Origin: SB21 sp964415295
GTDB taxonomy: Bacteria > CLD3 > SB21
DNA length: 64,000 nucleotides
Direction: 5' to 3'
Assembly (NCBI GenBank): GCA_964415295.1
Contig: CAYPYN010000001.1
Span: forward strand, 310,001 to 374,000
The notes below the pieces were generated by a model. That model searched no databases, had not been told where the DNA came from, and saw nothing but the letters and a program-made list of their open reading frames with translations. Of the stretch, positions 26,993 to 35,495 are shown one piece after another (position 1 is the first letter of the stretch; each line of letters starts with the position of its first letter). Made by a program: the position numbers and the translations under genes.

Positions 26993-27628
26993 CTAGGGGT
27001 TTACAATGCCGTTTTCGATAGCGAACCGGACAAGCCCGGCCGTGTTTTTGATGTCGAGTTTCTGCATAAGATTGGAACGGTGCGTATCCACGGTGCGCGG
27101 ACTGATGAAGAGTTTATCGGCAATTTCCTGATTGGTCATACCGTCCACGATCAATCGAAGGATCTCTTTTTCGCGCCGCGTGAGCGGAATGGAAGATTTT
27201 TTTTCGGCGTCATAATCTTTTTCGGTTACGGCCGATACGGAACGGCTGAAGTACCGGTCGCCTTTCTGTACCGTACGGATGGCGGTAATGAGATCCTTTT
27301 TGTCGGAATTCTTGAGCAGATACCCGCCCGCACCGGATTTGAAAACCTGATACGCATATTCCTCGTTTTCATGCATGGTCAGAACAAGGATCTTGGTCTT
27401 GGGAAACCGGCGGTGCAGCACTTCGATCGTATCGAGGCCGTTCATGCCCGGCATGGAAATATCCAACGTCACGATGTCCGGCGTCAACTCTTCGGTCTTT
27501 TTGATCACTTCCATCCCGTCGGACGCCTCGCCGACGACGTAGAAATCGGAAACATCCTTGAGAAGCGTTTTCATACCGTCGCGCACCAGCGCATGATCGT
27601 CGGCCAATAGTATTCTGATCTTTTTCAT
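26993..27628 (-). CDS. NarL/LuxR-type response regulator
   Basis: A 211-residue two-domain response regulator. The receiver has LLADDH, the acceptor Asp in IVTLDISMP and the Lys in GGYLLKNSD. The C-terminal LuxR-type helix-turn-helix is LTRREKEILRLIVDG followed by PRTVDTHRSNL. The start at 27628 is set by the ATGA overlap with the upstream kinase stop, discarding five upstream in-frame residues. It is the obvious partner of the PAS histidine kinase encoded immediately upstream. Its targets are unknown; the TonB receptor gene at the head of the same transcript is a candidate. Confidence 0.92.
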   Translation of the reverse strand: MKKIRILLADDHALVRDGMKTLLKDVSDFYVVGEASDGMEVIKKTEELTPDIVTLDISMPGMNGLDTIEVLHRRFPKTKILVLTMHENEEYAYQVFKSGAGGYLLKNSDKKDLITAIRTVQKGDRYFSRSVSAVTEKDYDAEKKSSIPLTRREKEILRLIVDGMTNQEIADKLFISPRTVDTHRSNLMQKLDIKNTAGLVRFAIENGIVNP

Positions 27629-28725
27629 AGGCTTTCTTCCCATTGAACCATGATTTCGGTACCGTGGTCCTTTTTTGAATGAATAAAGAACGACGCACGG
27701 ATCGCGTCGGCCCGTTCCCGCATATTCATCAGGCCCATCCCCCCGGACATCGGATCGGAACGGTCTGTTTCCGCCTCGAAACCTCTTCCGTCGTCTTCTA
27801 TACTCAATGTAATGGTTCTTTCGTTTTTTATCAACTGAACGGTGGCCTCTCGTGCCTGAGCATGCTTGACCACATTATTCAGCGATTCCTGAGCGATCCT
27901 GTACAGACCGACTTCAACCTGGCGGGGCAGGCGCTCGTTCATTCCGGCGGTTATGAATTGCACCTTGAGCCCGCCCGTCTGGGATAGCTGGTCGCACAAA
28001 TAGCCTAACGCAGGAGACAATCCGAAATCCTCCAGAATGCCGGGCATTAGATCGTAGGATATCTTACGAACTTCGATCATGATCTGATTAAGCATGTCTT
28101 TAATACCGGCAACGCGTTTTTTTACGTCGTCATCGGTAGATGTCAATTTATCCTGAAGCACGTCCATATTGAATTTGGCCGCAACCAGCATTTGGCCTAG
28201 CGCATCGTGCAGCTCTTTGGCGATCCGCCGGCGTTCTTCTTCCTGCGTTTCGACGATCGCGGCCGTTCGGGCTTTCTGTTGATGAAACTGCACCTGGAGT
28301 TCTTCCGCCTTTTTGCGCGCCGTGATATCCCTTTGTACGGATACAAAATGGGTGATGCGGCCGGCCGTGTCGCGTACCGGCGAAATATGCCACTCCAAAA
28401 AATATTCGGATCCGTCCTTGCGGTAATTGATCGTTTCTCCGAAAAACGGCTCGCCTTTTTCAAGGCAGCGGCGTAGTTCATCCAGCACTTTCCGCTCCGT
28501 TTTAGGGCCCTGCAGGATCCTTGGCGACCGGCCCAACACTTCATCGCGGGAATATCCGGTCATTTTGGAGAAACCCGGATTCACAAAAACGATCCTGGGT
28601 CCGGGGGATTCCAGATCGGCATCGGTGATCAGTACGCTGTCTTCGGTATCTTCAACGGCTCTGAGAAGAAGCTGAATCTGTTCCTCGGAATCTTTCCAGT
28701 TGTCCACGGTTGTTCTTTCCGACAT
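27625..28725 (-). CDS. PAS-domain sensor histidine kinase, HisKA_3 type
   Basis: A 366-residue soluble kinase with no membrane segment. A PAS domain (about 15-135) has VFVNPGFSKMTGYSRDEVLG and then GRSPRILQG, the position where LOV domains have their photoactive Cys (GRNCRFLQ), here replaced. The HisKA_3 dimerisation region contains the phospho-His in RRRIAKELHDALGQML at about 165-180, and the ATPase domain has the N box QESLNNVVKHA, DDGRGF and GGMGLMNMRERA. This is a NarX/DegS-type kinase. It begins 10 bases after the TonB receptor stop and overlaps the NarL-type regulator by 4 bases. A cytoplasmic small-molecule or redox cue is likely; light is unlikely without the Cys. Confidence 0.9.
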   Translation of the reverse strand: MSERTTVDNWKDSEEQIQLLLRAVEDTEDSVLITDADLESPGPRIVFVNPGFSKMTGYSRDEVLGRSPRILQGPKTERKVLDELRRCLEKGEPFFGETINYRKDGSEYFLEWHISPVRDTAGRITHFVSVQRDITARKKAEELQVQFHQQKARTAAIVETQEEERRRIAKELHDALGQMLVAAKFNMDVLQDKLTSTDDDVKKRVAGIKDMLNQIMIEVRKISYDLMPGILEDFGLSPALGYLCDQLSQTGGLKVQFITAGMNERLPRQVEVGLYRIAQESLNNVVKHAQAREATVQLIKNERTITLSIEDDGRGFEAETDRSDPMSGGMGLMNMRERADAIRASFFIHSKKDHGTEIMVQWEESL

Positions 28726-28735
28726 AACGGCTCGT

Positions 28736-30787
28736 TCAGTTATATAATTTCCAAATCAAACCTACCCGTACCTGCTGACGCGTGACATCATATCCGTCGA
28801 GCATGGTAAAGCGGATACGGGGAAAATTCTCCGCTTCATAGAAAATCTGCAGATCCCCGACATACGCCGAAATGCGCGTGTTCAAAATCCATCCTCCGCC
28901 GGAGTACCGCGGCGTGACAAAATAGATCTGCGGGGCGTCCTGAAAACTGTATCCGGCGTGTTTTCCAACATACATAGCCGATAGAAATCCGGTCAGCTTA
29001 AGATTCTTCTTCAAAAAATAATATTCACCGTATCCGCTCAGATACGTGCGGTAAGCCGGAACGCCGTTGCGCACCTCATCGTCGCCTTTTGAGAACATCT
29101 GACGATAGGTGAATTCCAGCATAGCGATCTTTTTGACGAATTCAAGTTCCACCCCGTAGGTCATCGCGCGCGCGTGATTGGCCGTTCGTAAATCGATAGA
29201 ATCCGAATTGCTGAAATCCGCCGGATAATGGTATACGGCATTTCTCAGACGGTTGGCGTAACCGCTGATTGCGATGCGGTCAAAAGCGAACATCTCACCC
29301 ATATGAAGCGCCGATGAGGCGGTAAGGATCTTTTCCTTTGACAGATTCTTGGCATAATCCGTCGGAAAATTGAAATCGACCGGCGGGTAGCTTTGATTCT
29401 CCAGAACATAATTCCCGACGTTATTCTGGAATTCATCCATCAGTGTGGGGAATTTTTCCGTATAGCCTCCGTTGGCCGTCCATGTTATTCTTTGATGCAG
29501 CGGCAGTGCCAGTTGAATCGCTCCGGATTTTGCGCTGTTATAAACAGAATGTCGCTCATACCGGACGGAAGGCTGTACGGTCAGCAGGCTCCATTCAAAC
29601 GTATCGCCCGCAAAAACGGAAGCTTGTTCGGTCTGCGTCTCCTGTGTTTGAATTCTGTCGAGTGCGCGTTTCTGATACGAACCTCCGATCCAAAAACGGT
29701 GCCGTCCGACTGTGATCCCGTAAGTACCATCCCAACCGATCTGACGGGTGACATACAGAGAAGGAATACTGATATTAGTGAAATTCCGTGACGTACGATC
29801 GATGTCTGAAAAATAAAGTTGAGACTGCAGCAGCCATTTCTCAGAGCGGCCCGTAACACTGAGATGGTAATCCGTACGTTCATCCTTCCGAAGTCCGCCG
29901 ACCGTGGAAAAATCAAATACGTTCCGATCGCCGTAAATATTTCGGCCATACGCGTCAAACCGGTCTTTGTTACTTTGCGTATAGAAACGCATCGACCATT
30001 CCGGCGTGATGAGAAGATTCACTCCGACAAATAGACTCTTTCCCGAATAACGCGTACGCTGGACATTATACAAGAATCCGCCCTGCAGACCCTGTACGTT
30101 CTGCTCGCCCGGCGTCTCTTTGGCCGATCCTCCTACGAAAGCTTCAAGATGCGAACCGAAATTACGCCCAAAAAAAATGCCGATGTCACCGAACGGGCTG
30201 AAGGCCGAACGGAATTTGATCGAAGTAAGCGGTTGGCCGGACGTGAATTTCCGTGGAACAATATTGATATATCCGGCCGAAGCACGGTCGCCGTATCGCG
30301 GCGAAGCGTTACCGCGGAAAATCTCGATGCGCTCGATATTCTCAAGGGAAACATTATTCAGATTAAGCCATCCGGCATCGGGCTCGTTCATGGGTACACC
30401 GTCTAACAGGATCAATACATGGCGGTTGGATAATCCGTTGGCAGAAACGGTAATGGGCTTTCCAAAACTCCCGAGATCGTGGACATAAAATCCACCGGTG
30501 TGCCACAACCAATCCGCAAAATCGCCGTGATAGGACCGCATCATTTCGTCATGCCCGACGATCCTGAAGAAAAAAGCGGAATCGGAAAACATCCGCACGG
30601 CGGCGGAGTCGTTTTGAAGGATTACTTTTTGAACGGTCAGCCGTGCATACGCTTCCGCCCGGAGAGAATCTTCACGCGTAAAGGCAATGGAATCGGCTCG
30701 TTCTACCGCCTGCGCCGCGAGATAACCGTCGTGAATCTGGAATGAAAACAATAAACACAAGAAGGCTTCGGTTAATCGCACATTCAT
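28736..30787 (-). CDS. TonB-dependent receptor
   Basis: A 683-residue outer-membrane active transporter. A signal peptide (about 1-26, ending LAA-Q) is followed by a plug domain at about 85-175 with HVLILLDGVPMNEP, NIERIEIFRGNASPRYG and AGYINIVPRKF, then a 22-strand-type barrel of about 500 residues ending in WKLYN. There is no carboxypeptidase-like N-terminal extension, so it is of the simple BtuB/FepA-like form, somewhat short. Its stop is only 10 bases from the start of a histidine kinase gene, giving a receptor-kinase-regulator transcript. The ligand cannot be deduced. Confidence 0.88.
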   Translation of the reverse strand: MNVRLTEAFLCLLFSFQIHDGYLAAQAVERADSIAFTREDSLRAEAYARLTVQKVILQNDSAAVRMFSDSAFFFRIVGHDEMMRSYHGDFADWLWHTGGFYVHDLGSFGKPITVSANGLSNRHVLILLDGVPMNEPDAGWLNLNNVSLENIERIEIFRGNASPRYGDRASAGYINIVPRKFTSGQPLTSIKFRSAFSPFGDIGIFFGRNFGSHLEAFVGGSAKETPGEQNVQGLQGGFLYNVQRTRYSGKSLFVGVNLLITPEWSMRFYTQSNKDRFDAYGRNIYGDRNVFDFSTVGGLRKDERTDYHLSVTGRSEKWLLQSQLYFSDIDRTSRNFTNISIPSLYVTRQIGWDGTYGITVGRHRFWIGGSYQKRALDRIQTQETQTEQASVFAGDTFEWSLLTVQPSVRYERHSVYNSAKSGAIQLALPLHQRITWTANGGYTEKFPTLMDEFQNNVGNYVLENQSYPPVDFNFPTDYAKNLSKEKILTASSALHMGEMFAFDRIAISGYANRLRNAVYHYPADFSNSDSIDLRTANHARAMTYGVELEFVKKIAMLEFTYRQMFSKGDDEVRNGVPAYRTYLSGYGEYYFLKKNLKLTGFLSAMYVGKHAGYSFQDAPQIYFVTPRYSGGGWILNTRISAYVGDLQIFYEAENFPRIRFTMLDGYDVTRQQVRVGLIWKLYN

Positions 30788-30858
30788 TTTTTCACGTTGA
30801 CCGTTGATGGAACCGCGTTACGACGAAACATCCCTTACGATCGTTTTGAACTCCGGTT

Positions 30859-32133
30859 TTAAGCCTGTTTGGCTTCGTGTCTCGCCACTACCATATTGTA
30901 AACGGCCATCAGAAGCGTAGCCACGACGCCAATGCCAAAGAGAACAAAAAAGATAATGCCGGGATTGGAAGTATGTTTAGCATTCTCGTACATCCAGCCG
31001 CCGAAAGGATCGCCGACAAAAAGCGCGATCGCGATCGGCAGAAAAGCATAACCCTGGAAAAGACCCTGCTGTCCCGGGGGCGCGATCTCGGATATGTATT
31101 CGTAAAACCGTGGCGCCTGCATGATCTCACCCAATCCGAAAACCACAATACCTGCCACGATCGTCGGAATGCTCGGATACAAACCGATGATCAGCCAGCA
31201 TAAACTGGATACGGCAAATCCCGCCAGGATAGCGGTACGGGTGTGAATGTGTTTGGTCATAAAGTTGACCGGGATCTGGAGCAATATGATCGCTCCGGCC
31301 GCCGACCATGATTGAATAAACTCGAATGGCGCATTCGGATCAATAAAATCGATAATGTAGTATGGCAGAATGATGAATTCCTGCCAGAACATGATCCAGT
31401 ACAAAGCATAAAGCAGGAGCAGGATCATGAATTTCAGATTGCCCAGAACAAGGAAGAGATTGGCAATCTTCTTACCCAAACTTTCCGAAACCTCTGTGAT
31501 CTCGTTCTTGACCTCTTTGTAAAGCAGGATATTGACGACCAGCATGGCAAGACAGCTCACGGAGGAAACGACATATACAAACTCCATTCCGACGCTGTCT
31601 CGAACAAAATACGCTATCGTAGGACCGATGGCGGCGCCGATATTGACCAGCCAGTAATAAATGGCGTAACCCAGCGACTTCGTCTCCGGCTTTGAGGTAA
31701 CAGCCACGGTACCAAGGACCGACGGTTTGATAAAAGAACCTCCGACGGCCGTAAAAAAGAGGAACAGCATGAGCAGCCAGTATTGCGATGCATCGCCGTA
31801 CAGATCCTGAAAGGCCGTCATCCCGACGGAACCCACGAGAAAATAGCCCAGAGCAAGTATGGTAAAAGCTACGGAGAAAGCATGTTTGAATCCCCACTTA
31901 TCAGCAAGCGTTCCTCCGATGATCGGCAAAAGGTAGATCATGCCGCCGAACATACCGGATAACTGACCGGCCTCGGTCTCGGTAAAGCCCAGTTTATCGC
32001 GCAGATAAAGACTCATGACGATCTTCTGTCCGTAGAAAGCAAGACGCTCGAAGAGCTCCATTCCGTTGGCTACCCAGAATGTTGGGTGAAATCCGTCCCA
32101 TACTTTTCTTAACCGTTCTTGTAGTTGTGCCAT
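30859..32133 (-). CDS. MFS transporter, peptide-transporter (POT)-like
   Basis: A 424-residue polytopic transporter with about 12 hydrophobic segments. The N terminus FWVANGMELFERLAFYG resembles the POT/PTR opening (ExxERFxYYG), and the A-motif-like loop between TM2 and TM3 is GGTLADKWGFKHAF, with GGSFIKPSVLGTVA in TM4-5. It could move peptides or other small solutes with protons. The RFAYYG variant is not exact, so a general MFS label is safer than a specific peptide transporter. It is 71 bases upstream of the TonB receptor on the same strand and may supply an inner-membrane step for the same nutrient. Confidence 0.8.
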   Translation of the reverse strand: MAQLQERLRKVWDGFHPTFWVANGMELFERLAFYGQKIVMSLYLRDKLGFTETEAGQLSGMFGGMIYLLPIIGGTLADKWGFKHAFSVAFTILALGYFLVGSVGMTAFQDLYGDASQYWLLMLFLFFTAVGGSFIKPSVLGTVAVTSKPETKSLGYAIYYWLVNIGAAIGPTIAYFVRDSVGMEFVYVVSSVSCLAMLVVNILLYKEVKNEITEVSESLGKKIANLFLVLGNLKFMILLLLYALYWIMFWQEFIILPYYIIDFIDPNAPFEFIQSWSAAGAIILLQIPVNFMTKHIHTRTAILAGFAVSSLCWLIIGLYPSIPTIVAGIVVFGLGEIMQAPRFYEYISEIAPPGQQGLFQGYAFLPIAIALFVGDPFGGWMYENAKHTSNPGIIFFVLFGIGVVATLLMAVYNMVVARHEAKQA

Positions 32134-32201
32134 ACGTCCTCTTGTTAGTTTCCGATTTTATCTAACCGTCTTTTCTGATAATTCTTGTCGTGATCCGGCG
32201 G

Positions 32202-32978
32202 CTACTCACCAAAGATCTGCTTGTGACGCGCGTCGGCCAATACCTTTTTGTTGGCTTCGTCCAGACCGACGATCTCATCAAGACTCATATACGCCGCGAT
32301 CTGCACATTACGGTTGACGTCCTTGGAGAGCTTCACCAGCAGATCGTACACCGGCCGCGGGATCTTTTCCTTGCCCTGATATAATACACTGAAACTGTCG
32401 GCGCAGCTCTCACGCATATTCCAGGCGGCATGATCCGCGTTGTCCATAAGAAACCGCAGCGCTTCCGCATACCCGCGTTTGGCGATCTGCGCAATGCCCT
32501 CCACCGCCGCCATGCCTAACGCGTCTTCGTCGTCAAGATTCTGTCCGTACCGCTGAAGCGAATAATTCCTCAGGAATTCGAAGGCCTCGTGACCCCCGAT
32601 ATTACCGATCGAGATCACGATCTCTTCTTCGATCTCCGGTGTGATAATGCTTCTGTTGCCGGCATCCGTAAAAAAATTGATCAATACGGAAAAACCGTCC
32701 GAATGCCTCCATAGACCGAGTCCGATGATCCCGGTCAATAAGCGGTTCGGATCTTCGTCCCGCATCAGCGTGTAGAGATAATCGGCCAGGCGCGGATCGC
32801 ATTCGAAATACGGTATCAAATGAAGGGCGTCGTTGCGCTCCACATCGTCGGAACTGAGAATATTCCGGACCAACGCCGTGAACATTTCAAGCTTTAACTC
32901 TTCCGCATCGTCCGGATCGGTATCCGGTCGATCGTCTTCTTCAAATTCAGGTTCGTCTATTTCAAAATTCTTGTTCAT
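32202..32978 (-). CDS. HEAT-repeat-like helical protein
   Basis: A 258-residue cytoplasmic protein rich in paired helices, with an acidic N terminus (DEPEFEEDDRPDTDPDDAEE) and repeated segments such as YLYTLMRDEDPNRLLTGIIG, FLRNYSLQR and DLLVKLSKDVNRNVQIAAYM that look like HEAT/ARM repeats. No catalytic motif is visible. It probably acts as a protein-binding scaffold. It lies between the MFS gene and the MarC gene on the same strand with gaps of 68 and 45 bases. I do not recognise a named family. Confidence 0.65.
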   Translation of the reverse strand: MNKNFEIDEPEFEEDDRPDTDPDDAEELKLEMFTALVRNILSSDDVERNDALHLIPYFECDPRLADYLYTLMRDEDPNRLLTGIIGLGLWRHSDGFSVLINFFTDAGNRSIITPEIEEEIVISIGNIGGHEAFEFLRNYSLQRYGQNLDDEDALGMAAVEGIAQIAKRGYAEALRFLMDNADHAAWNMRESCADSFSVLYQGKEKIPRPVYDLLVKLSKDVNRNVQIAAYMSLDEIVGLDEANKKVLADARHKQIFGE

Positions 32979-33023
32979 GACCTGTTCTTGTATTTACGGG
33001 CACACAAAACACCCGCAGGACCG

Positions 33024-33650
33024 TCAGACATGCCCCTGAATGATCTCCGTGATTCCCATGCGAACCATCATCACGCCGATGGCGGCGAGGAGCAGCGTCA
33101 CGACCTTTGCAATTCCCTTGGCTCCGCTGCGCCCCGTAAGACGGAGAATATACGTCGAATAACGCAAAGCAGTATAAACAATCAGCAAATTAATTACAAC
33201 AGCCGTGATCGTCGGCACCATGCCATACGAGTCCAGCGAGATCATCAGCGTGGTCAAGAGAGCCGGCCCGACCAGCAGCGGAATTCCTATCGGAACGATG
33301 CCGATGGAGGGTGTATGCTGGATCCTGATCTCCGTGGTTTCATCGGTCACTTCATGGCTCTTTCGTTCTTCCGTGGAAAAAAGCAGGTCGTTGATCGCGA
33401 TGGCAAATAAGATAATGCCGCCGGCGATCTTAAAGTCGCTCATGGTGATACCGAGGAAAACGAAGATCACTTTTCCCAGCGCCAGAAAGATCACGCTGAC
33501 TAAAAAAGCCGTCAGTACCGATTGCCGCAGAACGCGCCGCTTCGGTCCGTCAGGAACGCCTTCCGTTAAAGTCAGGTAAACCGGGATGATCCCGATCACG
33601 TCAATGGCGACGAAGATAGGGATAAACGCTAAAAGGTAATCCTGCATCAT
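33024..33650 (-). CDS. MarC family (UPF0056) membrane protein
   Basis: A 208-residue protein with six hydrophobic segments of the MarC/UPF0056 family. Recognisable features are FVAIDVIGIIPVYLTLTEG near the N terminus, GGIILFAIAINDLLF in the third segment, and GIVPIGIPLLVGPALLTTLM with the G-P-L motif that defines the family. The family was once linked to multiple antibiotic resistance, a link later withdrawn, and its role is unknown. The start shows two adjacent ATGs. It is preceded by a short NTF2-like lipoprotein gene 12 bases upstream. Confidence 0.87.
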   Translation of the reverse strand: MMQDYLLAFIPIFVAIDVIGIIPVYLTLTEGVPDGPKRRVLRQSVLTAFLVSVIFLALGKVIFVFLGITMSDFKIAGGIILFAIAINDLLFSTEERKSHEVTDETTEIRIQHTPSIGIVPIGIPLLVGPALLTTLMISLDSYGMVPTITAVVINLLIVYTALRYSTYILRLTGRSGAKGIAKVVTLLLAAIGVMMVRMGITEIIQGHV

Positions 33651-33662
33651 AAGGCCTCACTC

Positions 33663-34100
33663 TTATTCAATTCTGTTCCAGATATCTACAGTCAGGCGGT
33701 ATACTCCTTCACTGTCGCGAACCCACACATTGCTGTATTTCGCCCGGTAAACCACGGCTGAGTCCTGAGTGCGGATCAGGTTTTCCACGATGCCAACTTC
33801 ATAAACGACGTCCGTCGTACCGCCGATATCCAGCGTCGTAGAGTGCATGTCCAAAATATCGTTCAGACCGCTTTTCCACAATGCTATGATACTGTCACGG
33901 CCTTGAACAAGGCCGGCGCCCGGAGCCATGAAGTTGGCGTCTTCCGCATACACTTCTTTCAGAAGATCGATATTCTTTGTCTTAACAACCTGATGCAGTT
34001 TTTCGTTTTGAGCCTTGATCTTTGTTTTGACCTGATCAAAAGTAATGCTGTCGGAACAACTCATCATTAACAGAATTGAAATTATTAATGATATTTTCAT
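33663..34100 (-). CDS. NTF2-like (DUF4440/SnoaL) lipoprotein
   Basis: A 145-residue predicted lipoprotein. A short signal ends in the lipobox LMMSC with Cys at about 15. The rest is a single NTF2-like cone fold: QVVKTKNIDLLKEVYAEDANFMAPG, GRDSIIALWKSGL and WVRDSEGVYRLTVDIWN match the DUF4440 pattern. Such domains bind or turn over small hydrophobic molecules, but no catalytic residues can be named. It is followed after 12 bases by marC. Confidence 0.78.
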   Translation of the reverse strand: MKISLIISILLMMSCSDSITFDQVKTKIKAQNEKLHQVVKTKNIDLLKEVYAEDANFMAPGAGLVQGRDSIIALWKSGLNDILDMHSTTLDIGGTTDVVYEVGIVENLIRTQDSAVVYRAKYSNVWVRDSEGVYRLTVDIWNRIE

Positions 34101-34191
34101 GCATTCACCTTAGACTTTTGAATCATATATGATGTCAATTCCATAAGGATCGACAGAATCTGAAAAACCAAATTCTGCCGCATGGTGTTCA

Positions 34192-34581
34192 CTATTTCGG
34201 TTCAATCAGATCCCAGAGATTTCCATACAGATCGGCAAAAACGGCAACGGTTCCGTACTCCTCTTCCGACGGGCCGCGGACGATGCGTATTTTCTGAGCG
34301 ATCAGGTTGTCATAATCCCTCTTGAAATCATCTGTATGCAAAAACAGGAACACCCGTCCGCCGGTCTGGTTGCCTACCCGGCTCGTTTGTTCTCCGTTCG
34401 CCGCTTTAGCCAGGAGAAGACCACAGCCTGAGGAACCCGGCGGTGCGATACGAACCCACCGCTTCGTCTCACTCAAGACCGTGTCCTCGATCAGACGGAA
34501 GCCGAGCTTTTTCGTGTAGAAGTCGATCGCTTCGTCGTAGTCGTTCACCACCAAGGCGATCTGAACCAGCTCCTGTTTCAT
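34192..34581 (-). CDS. Glyoxalase/bleomycin-resistance (VOC) family protein
   Basis: A 129-residue single-domain vicinal oxygen chelate protein with two beta-alpha-beta-beta-beta halves: VNDYDEAIDFYTKKLGFRLIED at the start and FLFLHTDDFKRDYDNL with YGTVAVFADLYGNLWDLIEP at the end. The conserved metal-ligand Glu is visible in the final motif. It is the last gene of a seven-gene compact run that begins with batD, 32 bases after murI. Reaction unknown. Confidence 0.83.
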   Translation of the reverse strand: MKQELVQIALVVNDYDEAIDFYTKKLGFRLIEDTVLSETKRWVRIAPPGSSGCGLLLAKAANGEQTSRVGNQTGGRVFLFLHTDDFKRDYDNLIAQKIRIVRGPSEEEYGTVAVFADLYGNLWDLIEPK

Positions 34582-34613
34582 GCGGATCGTTGTACTTGCG
34601 TATTCATTGATGC

Positions 34614-35495
34614 TCAGAATCCCAATATCTCGACGTTGACCGTCTCCACTTCTTCCATTTTTGAACCGAGGAACATTTCGCCGACCTTCATGAAATTCTT
34701 CGGCAGATCGGTCACGCAGAATTTATGCGAAGGTTTGTGGGGTTTGGTGTTGAGCATTTGTTTTTCGACCAGAATGGATTTTGCGATTTTAGCGGTTTCC
34801 ACACCGGAATCGATCAGATCGACCGGCCGGTTCATGATCTTATCGATCGATTGCTGAATGGTTGTGTTCAGCAAAGGGTAATGCGTACAGCCCATCACCA
34901 ACGTATCGATATCGCTGCCTTCAAAGGACTTCAGGTATTCGTCGCTGATCCGGCGCGTTACGTCATGGTCCAGCCATCCTTCTTCCGCCAGTGGAACAAA
35001 CAAACTGCACGCCTTGGAATGGACGCTGGCCTCAGGCAGGATCTTGTTGATGGTCTTATGATACGCCTGGCTGTTGACGGTGGTCTGCGTTCCGATCACG
35101 CCGATCCTCTTATTGCGGCTTCGCTCCACCGCAGCGGATGAACCCGGGACGATCACGCCGATCACCGGGATCTTGAACATATTAGCCATAAAATCCAAGG
35201 CCACGGCGCTGGCGGTATTGCAGGCAATAATGATCAGCTTGACGTCGTGTTCCAAAAGATACAGGCAGCTTTGGAGCGTGAATGACTTGATCGTTCGGTC
35301 CGATTTCGTTCCGTAAGGCACACGCGCCGTATCTCCCAGATAGATGATACGCTCATTGGGAAGAAGCCGCACGACTTCTTTAACGACGGTTAGCCCGCCG
35401 ATGCCGGAGTCAAATATACCGATCGGCCGGTCGGAGTTCTTGAATTCGGTTTCAGCCAGCGGACTGGCGCCCGGTTCCGGACTGGATTGTTTCAT
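34614..35495 (-). CDS. murI: Glutamate racemase
   Basis: A 293-residue enzyme that supplies D-glutamate for peptidoglycan. Catalytic residues are visible: the first Cys in IIACNTASAVA, the second in VMGCTHYPLL, and the active-site Asp-Ser in FDSGIGGLTV. The start is set at 35495 because the ATG overlaps the upstream stop as ATGA; the 35 residues further upstream lie inside the regulator gene. About 20 non-conserved residues precede the core. It is translationally coupled to a sigma54-dependent regulator, which is an unusual partner for a cell-wall enzyme. Confidence 0.94.
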   Translation of the reverse strand: MKQSSPEPGASPLAETEFKNSDRPIGIFDSGIGGLTVVKEVVRLLPNERIIYLGDTARVPYGTKSDRTIKSFTLQSCLYLLEHDVKLIIIACNTASAVALDFMANMFKIPVIGVIVPGSSAAVERSRNKRIGVIGTQTTVNSQAYHKTINKILPEASVHSKACSLFVPLAEEGWLDHDVTRRISDEYLKSFEGSDIDTLVMGCTHYPLLNTTIQQSIDKIMNRPVDLIDSGVETAKIAKSILVEKQMLNTKPHKPSHKFCVTDLPKNFMKVGEMFLGSKMEEVETVNVEILGF

